The notes under the pieces: model-generated | Told to the model about the DNA's origin: nothing | Database searches by the model: none | What the model saw: only the letters and a program-made list of their open reading frames with translations | Part shown: piece after piece, positions 1 through 8,095 of the stretch | How the letters are laid out: every line of letters begins with the position of its first letter | Numbering within the stretch: position 1 is the first letter of the stretch | Translations under genes and position numbers: made by a program | NCBI RefSeq assembly: GCF_000981505.1 | Contig: NZ_LN827929.1 | Location: 1,116,001-1,180,000 of the forward strand | Direction: 5' to 3' | DNA: 64,000 nt | DNA from: Candidatus Methylopumilus planktonicus | Lineage (GTDB): Bacteria > Pseudomonadota > Gammaproteobacteria > Burkholderiales > Methylophilaceae

Positions 1-1191
1 GCTTACGTGTTGGAATGACGAACAGCTTGTTAAGTTAGATCCTGTTAAGTCTGCTGAACCACCCACAAATTCTGGCAATATTGGCGCCAGCGCAGCAATA
101 GCGTTTTGTGAAGCTTTACGTGTCGCTAATACTTCACCTTTTTCATTTACTGATTTAATCATGGCATCAGTGGATGCCTTCCAATTTTTTGGAAGATCAC
201 CCTTCATACGACGTTTAAATTCAGCGGCTAAATCTGGGAATTCTTTTTCATAAGCTGCGAATTTATCGTTCCATTCTGCTTCAGCTTTAGCGCCTTTATC
301 TTTACCGCTCCATCCTGCATATACGTCTTCAGGAATTACAAAAGGATCGTGCTTCCAACCAATAGCTTCTCTTGTAGCAGCTACTTCAGCATCACCTAAT
401 GCTGACCCATGACAATCATGCGATCCAGATTTGTTAGGCGAGCCTTTACCGATAATAGTTTTACAACAAATTAATGATGGTTTATCTGTGATTTTCTTGG
501 CCGCTTCAACTGCTTTGTTAATAGCTTCAAAATCATGGCCATCTACATTTGGAATTACATGCCAACCATAGGATTCAAACCGTTTAGCTGTATCGTCTGT
601 ATACCAACCTTCGATATGACCATCGATAGAAATACCGTTGTCATCCCAGAATGCAATTAAATTTCCAAGGCCCCATGTGCCTGCAAGAGCAGAAGCTTCA
701 TGAGAAACACCTTCCATCATGCAACCGTCACCCAAAAATACATATGTATGATGATCTACAATTTTATGATTAGGTTTATTAAATTGGTTAGCGAGTAATT
801 TTTCTGCCATTGCAAAACCTACTGCATTACTTATGCCCTGACCTAAAGGTCCTGTGGTTGTTTCTACGCCTGGTGCATAACCGTATTCGGGGTGACCTGC
901 ACATTTAGAATGAAGTTGACGGAATGTTTTGATTTCGTCCATCGGCAAATCGTAACCTGTGAGATGAAGCAATGAATAAATCAACATCGATCCATGGCCA
1001 TTTGAAAGAATAAAACGATCACGATTAGCCCAGTTTGGATTAGAAGGGTTATGTTGTAAATGATGATTCCATAAAACCTCAGCAATTTCAGCCATTCCCA
1101 TAGGTGCGCCTGGGTGTCCTGAGTTTGCTTTTTGAACTGCATCCATTGATAACGCACGAATCGCGTTAGCTAAATCTTGACGTGTTGCCAT
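1..1191 (-). CDS. tkt: Transketolase, 3' end missing at window edge
   Basis: Thiamine-diphosphate enzyme that moves two-carbon units between sugar phosphates; in a RuMP-cycle methylotroph it helps regenerate ribulose 5-phosphate. The frame is open for 397 codons and runs off the left edge. The N-terminal part has the transketolase family pattern: a SGHPGAPMG loop near residue 24, GPLGQG near residue 114, and the cofactor-binding GDGCMMEG near residue 155. The ATG at 1191-1189 follows a strong GGGAGG ribosome-binding site. A thioredoxin-fold gene lies upstream on the same strand, with a 167-base gap that holds a possible promoter. The C-terminal domains cannot be judged here. Confidence 0.96.
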   Translation of the reverse strand, partial: MATRQDLANAIRALSMDAVQKANSGHPGAPMGMAEIAEVLWNHHLQHNPSNPNWANRDRFILSNGHGSMLIYSLLHLTGYDLPMDEIKTFRQLHSKCAGHPEYGYAPGVETTTGPLGQGISNAVGFAMAEKLLANQFNKPNHKIVDHHTYVFLGDGCMMEGVSHEASALAGTWGLGNLIAFWDDNGISIDGHIEGWYTDDTAKRFESYGWHVIPNVDGHDFEAINKAVEAAKKITDKPSLICCKTIIGKGSPNKSGSHDCHGSALGDAEVAATREAIGWKHDPFVIPEDVYAGWSGKDKGAKAEAEWNDKFAAYEKEFPDLAAEFKRRMKGDLPKNWKASTDAMIKSVNEKGEVLATRKASQNAIAALAPILPEFVGGSADLTGSNLTSCSSFQHVS

Positions 1192-1224
1192 TATTGCCTC
1201 CCGAAATTGACAGCATTACAAATA

Positions 1225-1253
1225 TTTTTAAATATCTGCGTACTAAATGTAAA
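1225..1253 (-). promoter_or_regulatory. Possible tkt promoter
   Basis: On the minus strand, TTTACA (1253-1248) is followed after 17 bases by TAAAAA (1230-1225), about 35 bases before the tkt start codon. The -35 element is good and the -10 element weak in very AT-rich sequence, so this is only a candidate. Confidence 0.35.
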
Positions 1254-1358
1254 GTTAAAAAATTAGTGTAATTTTTAGCTAAATTATTGCTTAAATAGCC
1301 CTTTTCAGCAAGGTGAATAGGGTCTTTTTGCCCCTTGATTATTTGAGCTAAATGCTTT

Positions 1359-1913
1359 TCATTCTCGCCATTTGATTGAGCAACCTATACTCGACTTTTG
1401 ATCGACAGGGCCCTTCTGAGTCTTAGCAACAAGAAGCATTGCCTCATATAAATCACGCGTATTATTAGGGGGTGGCTCTCCTCGCCCTGTGGCATCGAAG
1501 CGTCCACGATATTGCAGCTCTAAATTGCGATTAAAGCCAAAAAAATCAGGTGTACAAATAGCATTATAAAAATGTGCGATTTCTTGACTGTCATCAATTA
1601 CGTAAGGAAAAGGAAAGTTAAATTGATTTGCAATGAGTTTCATGTTCTCAAATGAATCCTCAGGGTAATTCTCAGAATTATTACTCTGAATGGCAATCGT
1701 TTCAATACCTAGATCTTTTAGCGCCAGAACATCACTCACAAGTCTTGGTAAAATTGCTTTCACGTAAGGACAGTGATTACATATAAACATGACGAGTAAG
1801 CCATTAGCCCCTTTTGATTTTTCCAGAGTCCAAATGTTATCGTCGACCCCCGGTAAATTAAAATCGATCGCTTTCCAACCAAAATCGCAAAGTGGAGTAT
1901 TTAAACTAACCAT
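1359..1913 (-). CDS. Thioredoxin-fold (AhpC/TSA-like) protein
   Basis: A 184-residue protein of the AhpC/TSA-redoxin superfamily. Residues 45-48 are CNHC followed by PYVKA, the CxxC signature of a widespread group annotated only as 'thioredoxin family protein'. The two cysteines could form a redox disulfide. There is no signal peptide, so it is probably cytoplasmic. The exact reaction is unknown; thiol peroxidase or disulfide reductase activity is possible. It lies upstream of tkt on the same strand, without overlap. The ATG start at 1913 is the only one that keeps the full N-terminal strand. Confidence 0.8.
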   Translation of the reverse strand: MVSLNTPLCDFGWKAIDFNLPGVDDNIWTLEKSKGANGLLVMFICNHCPYVKAILPRLVSDVLALKDLGIETIAIQSNNSENYPEDSFENMKLIANQFNFPFPYVIDDSQEIAHFYNAICTPDFFGFNRNLELQYRGRFDATGRGEPPPNNTRDLYEAMLLVAKTQKGPVDQKSSIGCSIKWRE

Positions 1914-1956
1914 GTTTTATGCCTTAATATAGCTTACCTATTTAATAGAATTGACT

Positions 1957-2697
1957 ATGGAAGAAAATCGATTTTACCACTCCGAAAACCTAGAACTCAA
2001 ACATGTCGTTGAGTTAGGCGCTCAAACAAATATTCACGCTACAAAAGTTTTAAGGTTAAAGGTGGGGGATCAATTTGCGCTCTTTAATGGTGATGGTTTT
2101 GATTACGTCGCAAGAGTAATTGAATTATCCAAACATAAAACCTCTGTTGAGATTATCGATAGGTATGAAGTGAATCATGAGTCGCCCTTAAAAATAACCC
2201 TCGCGCAAGGTCTTGCAGCTGGCGACAAAATGGACTGGATTATTCAAAAAGCGGTTGAGCTTGGTATCCAATCCATACAGCCACTATTGACTGAACGATC
2301 TATTATTAAGCTGGATCGTGAAAGAGCAGTTAAAAAAATTGAGCACTGGAGAACGGTTGCTATTTCTGCTTGCGAACAAACTGGGCGAAGCTTTATTCCG
2401 GATATCTCAAGCCCGACTCATTTAACCCAATGGCTTAGCAATCAAAACCAAACAACTGACAGTTTGAAATTAATCCTTACGCCAGCGAAAGCTCAAAATC
2501 TTAATCATTTAGAAAAACCTTCTTCCCCTGTTGTTTTTATGGTGGGGCCTGAGGGCGGTTTTTCAGAAAAAGAAATGGATTTGGCTTTAAGGAGCGGCTT
2601 TGTTCCAGTAAATTTTGGTAAGAGAATTCTAAGAACGGAAACAGCCTCCATCGTAGCGCTCTCTATTATGCAAAATTTATGGGGAGATTTTGCATAA
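1957..2697 (+). CDS. rsmE: 16S rRNA m3U1498 methyltransferase RsmE
   Basis: SPOUT-class methyltransferase that N3-methylates U1498 of 16S rRNA using S-adenosylmethionine. The N-terminal PUA-like part starts with the family's RFYH...NL pattern. The C-terminal knot carries GPEGGFS and the LRTETA loop that build the SAM site. An in-frame TTG six bases upstream (1951) is possible, but the ATG at 1957 gives the usual N-terminus, for 246 residues. It is divergent from the thioredoxin-fold gene and 68 bases before the argA fusion. Confidence 0.93.
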   Translation: MEENRFYHSENLELKHVVELGAQTNIHATKVLRLKVGDQFALFNGDGFDYVARVIELSKHKTSVEIIDRYEVNHESPLKITLAQGLAAGDKMDWIIQKAVELGIQSIQPLLTERSIIKLDRERAVKKIEHWRTVAISACEQTGRSFIPDISSPTHLTQWLSNQNQTTDSLKLILTPAKAQNLNHLEKPSSPVVFMVGPEGGFSEKEMDLALRSGFVPVNFGKRILRTETASIVALSIMQNLWGDFA

Positions 2698-2709
2698 AAC
2701 GCAAAAATT

Positions 2710-2748
2710 TTGATATTTTTATAAAAATACATGTAAAATATGTATTTT
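2710..2748 (+). promoter_or_regulatory. argA promoter with overlapping inverted repeat
   Basis: TTGATA (2710-2715), an 18-base spacer and TAAAAT (2734-2739) form a good sigma-70 promoter just before the HTH-ArgA gene. A perfect 9-bp inverted repeat, AAAATACAT (2724-2732) and ATGTATTTT (2740-2748) with a 7-base centre, brackets the -10 element, where a bound repressor would block RNA polymerase. Because the downstream gene carries its own XRE-type HTH domain, self-repression is an attractive inference. The region is very AT-rich, so chance symmetry is not excluded. Confidence 0.6.
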
Positions 2749-2765
2749 AAACAAATTAGTCACCT

Positions 2766-4319
2766 ATGTCTCTTGGCGAAGCAATCAGAAAAAGAAGGAG
2801 GTCTTTAGGGCTAACCCTGCAGACCTTAGCAAAAAAAATTGCGAGCGACCCCGGAAATCTTTCTAGAATAGAAAGGGGCGAGCAAAACATCGGTGAGGCG
2901 CAATTATTAAAAATATGTGAAGCACTTAATTGCGCGCCCTCTAGTCTTTTTCAAAATAACGCTCCTGCAAATCCCATTCAAAAACTGGACAGCCAAACAT
3001 TTGCAAGATGGTTTAGATTAGCAGCTCCGTATATCAACACTTTTAGCAATAAAACATTTGTCATCGCTTTCGGCGGAGAGCTTCTCGATGAGGATCAATT
3101 TACGGCACTCTCCCATGACATTAATTTATTAACTTGCTTAAACGTCAAAATTATTCTCGTTCATGGCGCAAGACCTCAAATTGATCAAAGACTTAAAGAG
3201 AAAAAAATTTCAACCCAACTTGTAAGAAATGTTCGGGTCACTGACGATTTAAGTATGGAAGCAGTTAAAGAAGCTAATGGCCTCATTAAAATCAATATTG
3301 AATCTACACTTTCATCAAGTCTTTTAAACTCGCCTATGGCAGGGAGTGATATTAAAGTCTCTAGCGGAAATTTTATTACTGCAAAACCTTTAGGTGTAAT
3401 CGATGGTATCGACATGCAACATACAGGGGAGGTAAGGAAAATTGACAGCGCTGCCATCAAGAAAAAATTGGATAATAAAGAGTTGGTAGTGATCTCACCG
3501 ATTGGTTATTCACCTACAGGTGAAGTATTTAATCTGACAATGGAAGATGTGGCGCTTAAAACCTCTATCGCTTTAGAAGCGGATAAACTTATTCTTCTCA
3601 TAGATTCTGATGGTATTTTTAATCTAAGAAATGAACTTCTGCACGAGATGACGTTAGAAAAGGCAATTAATCTTTATAAAAGCATTTCAAAAAACTATCC
3701 AAAAAAACATGAGCTCATTAACATTAACTCTAATGACCTAGATCTTCTAGATATTGCTATTAAAGCTTCTGAAGCAGGTATAAATAAAATTCATCTCATT
3801 AATAGGCATATTGATGGTGCAATTCTACAAGAATTATTTACAGATGATGGTGTAGGAACAGTTATCACCGAAAAAGCCCTGGACGCTATTAGGCCTGCTT
3901 CACATAACGACGTTAAAGGCATCCATAAACTTATTAATCCGCTGGAGGCTGGGGGGTATCTTATTAAAAGAGGTAAGGAGAGAATTGATCATGAGATAGA
4001 AAACTTTTTCGTGATCGAGCATGATAATAAAATTATCGGGTGTGCAGCTTTATATCCTTATGACGACCATGTTGAATTTGCATGTTTTGCTATTAACAAA
4101 AATTACCAGTCTAAAGGTTTTGGCTCAAAGCTATATAATTACTGCGAAGAAATTGCGCAAGAGAAAAATTACAAATATCTCTTTGCCTTAACAACAAGAA
4201 CTGAACATTGGTTCGTTGAGAAGGGCTTTAAAGAAGAAAATATTCGAAAGCTTCCTAAAAAAAGAATAGAGTCTTATTTGCCACAAAGAAATTCAAAATT
4301 TTTTATTAAAAAGCTTTAA
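2766..4319 (+). CDS. argA: XRE-HTH / N-acetylglutamate synthase fusion (ArgA)
   Basis: First enzyme of arginine synthesis: acetylates glutamate with acetyl-CoA. The 517 residues divide into an XRE/Cro helix-turn-helix (about 1-65, with TLAKKIASDPGNLSRIERGE), a short linker, an amino-acid-kinase-like domain (about 77-365, starting FARWFRLAAPYI and containing AFGGE), which in classical ArgA binds the feedback inhibitor arginine, and a GNAT acetyltransferase domain (about 375-517, with QSKGFGSKL for acetyl-CoA). Ordinary ArgA is about 440 residues and begins at the kinase-like domain. There is no start codon near that domain's beginning, so the HTH belongs to the same polypeptide. It is followed after 27 bases by argB. 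The enzymatic call is firm; DNA binding by the HTH is inference. Confidence 0.9.
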   Translation: MSLGEAIRKRRRSLGLTLQTLAKKIASDPGNLSRIERGEQNIGEAQLLKICEALNCAPSSLFQNNAPANPIQKLDSQTFARWFRLAAPYINTFSNKTFVIAFGGELLDEDQFTALSHDINLLTCLNVKIILVHGARPQIDQRLKEKKISTQLVRNVRVTDDLSMEAVKEANGLIKINIESTLSSSLLNSPMAGSDIKVSSGNFITAKPLGVIDGIDMQHTGEVRKIDSAAIKKKLDNKELVVISPIGYSPTGEVFNLTMEDVALKTSIALEADKLILLIDSDGIFNLRNELLHEMTLEKAINLYKSISKNYPKKHELININSNDLDLLDIAIKASEAGINKIHLINRHIDGAILQELFTDDGVGTVITEKALDAIRPASHNDVKGIHKLINPLEAGGYLIKRGKERIDHEIENFFVIEHDNKIIGCAALYPYDDHVEFACFAINKNYQSKGFGSKLYNYCEEIAQEKNYKYLFALTTRTEHWFVEKGFKEENIRKLPKKRIESYLPQRNSKFFIKKL

Positions 4320-4346
4320 AATCTTTAAAAAACTATAGGCATAAAA

Positions 4347-5231
4347 ATGAGTCAAAATATTCAACCAGAACACAAAGCCAAAATATTAAGTGAGGCTTTG
4401 CCGTACATCAAAAAATTCTTTGGTAAAACTATCGTTATTAAGTACGGCGGTAATGCCATGATCGACGAAAATTTAAAACAATCATTTGCTAGCGACGTTG
4501 TACTTTTAAAATTAGTTGGTATGAACCCTGTTGTTATTCATGGTGGTGGTCCACAAATAAATGAGCACCTGGATAAACTTGGTAAAAAAGGTGAGTTTAT
4601 ACAAGGCATGAGGGTAACCGACACTGAAACCATGGATATTGTAGAAATGGTTTTAGGTGGCCAGGTGAATAAGGAGATTGTAAATCTCATTAATAGACAT
4701 GGTGGAAAAGCTGTGGGCCTCACAGGCCAAGATGGAAACTTTATTCACGCTAAAAAACTCCTAGTGCAAGATGAGACAGACCCCAAAAAAACAATCGATC
4801 TTGGTCACGTAGGTGAAATAGCATCCATCAACCCTAGTATTATTAATTTTTTAGATGATGGAGATTTTATTCCTGTCATAGCCCCGATTGGTGTAGGAGC
4901 TAATGGTGAAACTTACAATATTAATGCCGATCTAGTCGCGGGAAAATTATCTGAAGTACTAAATGCTGAAAAATTAATCTTACTAACAAATACACCTGGC
5001 GTACTAGACAAAAAAGGTTCACTCCTCACAGGACTAACACCAAATGAGATAGATAAGCTTGTAGAAGATGGGACACTATCAGGTGGTATGCTACCTAAAA
5101 TAAGTTCAGCACTTGATGCTGCAAGAAGCGGTGTTAGAAGTGTGCATATTATTGATGGGAGAGTGCAACACGCACTTTTATTAGAGGTATTAACTGACGA
5201 CGGTGTGGGAACTTTAATTAAGGCAAAATAA
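4347..5231 (+). CDS. argB: Acetylglutamate kinase
   Basis: Phosphorylates N-acetylglutamate, step two of arginine synthesis. The 294 residues contain the amino-acid-kinase glycine loops KYGGNAM and HGGGPQI, the NKEIV segment and a C-terminal DDGVGTLI. An N-terminal helix (about 1-25) like that of arginine-inhibited hexameric ArgB enzymes is present, so feedback inhibition is likely. It lies directly downstream of the HTH-ArgA gene, and its stop codon abuts the TTG start of the next gene. The pair encodes consecutive pathway steps. Confidence 0.96.
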   Translation: MSQNIQPEHKAKILSEALPYIKKFFGKTIVIKYGGNAMIDENLKQSFASDVVLLKLVGMNPVVIHGGGPQINEHLDKLGKKGEFIQGMRVTDTETMDIVEMVLGGQVNKEIVNLINRHGGKAVGLTGQDGNFIHAKKLLVQDETDPKKTIDLGHVGEIASINPSIINFLDDGDFIPVIAPIGVGANGETYNINADLVAGKLSEVLNAEKLILLTNTPGVLDKKGSLLTGLTPNEIDKLVEDGTLSGGMLPKISSALDAARSGVRSVHIIDGRVQHALLLEVLTDDGVGTLIKAK

Positions 5232-5861
5232 TTGTCCAAAATTTGGATTTTCGATCTAGACGATACGCTTCACGACGCAAGTTCTAAAATATTTCCATAC
5301 ATTAATCAATCTATGACTGCTTATGTAAGTCAAAAGCTTAATATTAGCAATGATGCTGCGCATGAACTACGCGACCAATACTGGAAAGTCTATGGTGCTA
5401 CATTAAAGGGGCTCATGAAAAATCATGATGTAGATCCAAAAGAATTTTTACTCAAAACACACGATGTGCATGAGCTTTCTAAATTCGTCAAGCAATCTCA
5501 CGCCTTAAAAAATACTTTAAAAAAACTCAAGGGGAAAAAAATAGTTTTTACAAATGCACCACTTCATTATGCGATCGCAATTATTAAATCTCTAAAAATT
5601 GAAAGGTATTTTTCGGCAGTCTACAGTATTGAATCAACGAAATATAATCCAAAACCTTCTCTCTATGCTTTTAGGAAAATTTTAAGGCACCTCGGGGAGA
5701 AGCCTCATCAATGCACTATGGTAGAAGATGATCTAGCTAATTTAAAAACAGCTCACAAGATCGGTATGAAGACTGTCTTAGTCTCAAGACAAAATAAAAA
5801 AACAGTTTTTGTAAATAAACGAATTACAAAAATTACTCATCTTAACCAGCAAACTAGATAA
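5232..5861 (+). CDS. HAD-family phosphatase, pyrimidine 5'-nucleotidase type
   Basis: A 209-residue haloacid-dehalogenase-fold hydrolase. Motif I is DLDDTLH (residues 7-13), with the nucleophilic aspartate and the acid/base two residues on. FTNAP near residue 106 is motif II and EDDLANL near 164 is motif IV. It resembles the SDT1-like pyrimidine 5'-nucleotidases often found beside argB in betaproteobacteria. The start is TTG, directly abutting the argB stop; the next methionine would remove motif I. The 3' end overlaps the convergent cca gene by 8 bases. The physiological substrate is not evident. Confidence 0.82.
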   Translation: MSKIWIFDLDDTLHDASSKIFPYINQSMTAYVSQKLNISNDAAHELRDQYWKVYGATLKGLMKNHDVDPKEFLLKTHDVHELSKFVKQSHALKNTLKKLKGKKIVFTNAPLHYAIAIIKSLKIERYFSAVYSIESTKYNPKPSLYAFRKILRHLGEKPHQCTMVEDDLANLKTAHKIGMKTVLVSRQNKKTVFVNKRITKITHLNQQTR

Positions 5862-6975
5862 GCTTGGCTAGTAATTTGAGTCGCGCCTCATAAATAGCAG
5901 CCTTAATATCGACACCTCGTTTATTTTGGCTAATTGCACTAAGATTTAATTTGTTAAGATGTTTTAAATACTTTTGAAAGGCTTTTAAAGTAGTTTGGGC
6001 ATTTTTCCGGCCTAGCTGACCTTCAATATAAGCCTCAAAAATTCGCATTATGTCTGGGAGGATTTCCGGATTCCTAAATAAATCCATTTTATAGATCAAA
6101 TCTAAAACTTGTTGTGGCTTAAGTTTTTTAAATTGCCTTAAGTCGGATAGATTAAATACTAACTTCTCTGCTATTTTTTTAACAGCATTAGGTACAGAAA
6201 GTCTTATGTAAATTTTCTCATTGCATTTAATACCTACTTTTAAAGGGTAAGTATGCATAAAAAATATAGCCGCTCTAATATTGGTCGAGTATTTGTATTT
6301 GGCTGCATATTCTAAACTTCTTTTAATAGAGTTTTTATTTTTTGGATAATCTAATTCTGGTAGTAATAATTTAAGCGCACCGCATCGATTAAGCACTTCA
6401 AACATCAAATAGGATTTTTTTTCTGTAAATCCCACTGAAAGTTCATGCCAGACTCTCTCGGAGGCAACAGTTTCGATTTCTTTATTTTTTACAATCTGCT
6501 TGAGAAGAGCTTCTGTCTTAGGGTGAATTTTAAACTTGTGAAATCGAGCAGAAAATCGAGCAATGCGAAACACTCGAATTGGATCTTCTACAAATGCAGA
6601 GCTCACATGTCGTAGAACTTTATTTTTAATATCTTTTATGCCGCCAAAGGGATCAAAAATTTTTCCTTTTTTATCTTTTGCTATTGCATTGATTGTAAGA
6701 TCTCTTCGTTGCAGATCTTCTTCTAGCGTTACTTCTTTGGAGGCGTAAACTTTAAAACCCTTATACCCTTTTGAAACCTTACGCTCTGTTCTGGCCAGAG
6801 CGAACTCTTGATGTGTTTTTGGATGAAGAAAAACTGGAAAATCTTTACCTACAGGTTTATAGCCTAATTTCAGCATTTCTTCAGAAGAAGAGCCTACGAC
6901 TACATAGTCCTTATCTTTAACTGATAAACCCATGATTTGATCTCGAACTGCGCCGCCTACGAGATATATTTTCAT
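5854..6975 (-). CDS. cca: CCA-adding tRNA nucleotidyltransferase
   Basis: Adds or repairs the 3'-terminal CCA of tRNAs without a template. The nucleotidyltransferase head has GGAVRD (residues 7-12), a metal-binding acidic region near DKDYVVVG, and RRDLTINA near residue 90. At 373 residues it is shorter than E. coli Cca (412), and I see no C-terminal HD phosphohydrolase motif, so it is probably a pure nucleotidyltransferase. Its start is immediately after the epimerase stop, making it the last gene of the long minus-strand unit. Confidence 0.93.
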   Translation of the reverse strand: MKIYLVGGAVRDQIMGLSVKDKDYVVVGSSSEEMLKLGYKPVGKDFPVFLHPKTHQEFALARTERKVSKGYKGFKVYASKEVTLEEDLQRRDLTINAIAKDKKGKIFDPFGGIKDIKNKVLRHVSSAFVEDPIRVFRIARFSARFHKFKIHPKTEALLKQIVKNKEIETVASERVWHELSVGFTEKKSYLMFEVLNRCGALKLLLPELDYPKNKNSIKRSLEYAAKYKYSTNIRAAIFFMHTYPLKVGIKCNEKIYIRLSVPNAVKKIAEKLVFNLSDLRQFKKLKPQQVLDLIYKMDLFRNPEILPDIMRIFEAYIEGQLGRKNAQTTLKAFQKYLKHLNKLNLSAISQNKRGVDIKAAIYEARLKLLAKLI

Positions 6976-7926
6976 TTATCTGCCAGATTTGGTTCTATAA
7001 AAATCATACTTGGAGCGCACTGGAGATATACTTTTCTTACTAGATAGGTAATGCTCTAGACGCTCGAGGGAATATCGGTGGGAGATTTCACGTTGTGTAT
7101 TCACTACATTATCAACTTCCATAGATCTCCAATTATCGCGAGTTAATATCTTAATTGGCATCATTTCCATAATGAAAGCGAATAGATATGAAAGACTTCT
7201 GTTAAGTGGGATGATTATCCGTGTTAACTTTTCTGATCGAATAATAAGCCGAATGATATCTTTGAGCGAATAAACATCGGGCCCTCCTAGATCGTACATT
7301 TTTCCATATGTAGTTTTATCAAAAAGTGTCTTAATTAAAATCTTTGACACATCATCAATAAAAATGGGTTGAAATTTAGAATTAGGGGACAGGAGAACTA
7401 TTGCTGGCAGCCATTTAACTAGAATTTTAAACATATTAATAAAGTTATCTTTTGCTCCAAAGATAATAGAAGGCCTTAATATAGTTAAGTCTAAATCTAT
7501 TTGTTTGAGTAATTCAGACTCCCCTAGAGCTTTAGATTTAAGATACAAACTAGGAGCCTTGACACTTGCACCTAGCGCGCTTACATGAAGCAATCGCTTA
7601 ATACCTAAATCTTTCATTACTTTAGCCAAATGACTTGGCCAAATATGATGAATGTTGTCAAAAGACTCTTTTTTAGTCTGATGAAGTATGCCTAAGAGAT
7701 TAATTATGACATCTGTCTTTTTTAAATCTTTTTTTATTTGTGTAAGATTATTAAGATCTAAGTTAAATATTTGAACGTGTGGATTGACTGTCCATAATTT
7801 AATTTTTTCTTTGTTTCGGGAAAACAATTTTAGATTGTGATTAGATTGGCTAAGAGCTAAAACAATGCTAGATCCTAAAAATCCTGATGCTCCAAAAATT
7901 GCAATCGTTTTTTTAGATTTAGTCAC
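6976..7926 (-). CDS. Complex I NDUFA9-like NAD(P)-binding epimerase
   Basis: A 316-residue atypical short-chain dehydrogenase. The N-terminal dinucleotide-binding loop reads GASGFLGS (about residues 13-20), and the body follows the NDUFA9-like/NmrA-like group. Such proteins are common in betaproteobacteria but usually have no proven substrate. The GTG start at 7926 lies 7 bases after the stop of a 53-residue membrane-protein gene, and the stop abuts the cca start. Placement behind lpxC hints at a cell-envelope role, but that is only inference. Confidence 0.78.
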   Translation of the reverse strand: MTKSKKTIAIFGASGFLGSSIVLALSQSNHNLKLFSRNKEKIKLWTVNPHVQIFNLDLNNLTQIKKDLKKTDVIINLLGILHQTKKESFDNIHHIWPSHLAKVMKDLGIKRLLHVSALGASVKAPSLYLKSKALGESELLKQIDLDLTILRPSIIFGAKDNFINMFKILVKWLPAIVLLSPNSKFQPIFIDDVSKILIKTLFDKTTYGKMYDLGGPDVYSLKDIIRLIIRSEKLTRIIIPLNRSLSYLFAFIMEMMPIKILTRDNWRSMEVDNVVNTQREISHRYSLERLEHYLSSKKSISPVRSKYDFYRTKSGR

Positions 7927-7933
7927 TTGGAAA

Positions 7934-8095
7934 TTAGAGCAATCTTAAAATAAATATAAGGATTAGAACTAATGTGATATTTGTAGTAAGTTTTAAATAC
8001 TTTATATATTTTTTATTCTTTGTGTTTAGATATAAAAATGTAAATGCAACTAATACTGCAAGCAATATGAATATCAAAAGCCTTAAAATGTTCAT
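7934..8095 (-). CDS. 53-residue two-helix membrane protein
   Basis: A short gene whose ATG (8095-8093) overlaps the lpxC stop TGA as ATGA, the mark of translational coupling. It encodes MNILRLLIFILLAV... with a first hydrophobic helix at about residues 3-23, a basic, tyrosine-containing loop (TKNKKYIKYLK, about 25-35) and a second helix at about 38-53. It ends with TAA 7 bases before the epimerase GTG. I do not recognise a named family. It may be a small inner-membrane protein conserved at this locus in related betaproteobacteria. The function is unknown. Confidence 0.7.
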   Translation of the reverse strand: MNILRLLIFILLAVLVAFTFLYLNTKNKKYIKYLKLTTNITLVLILIFILRLL

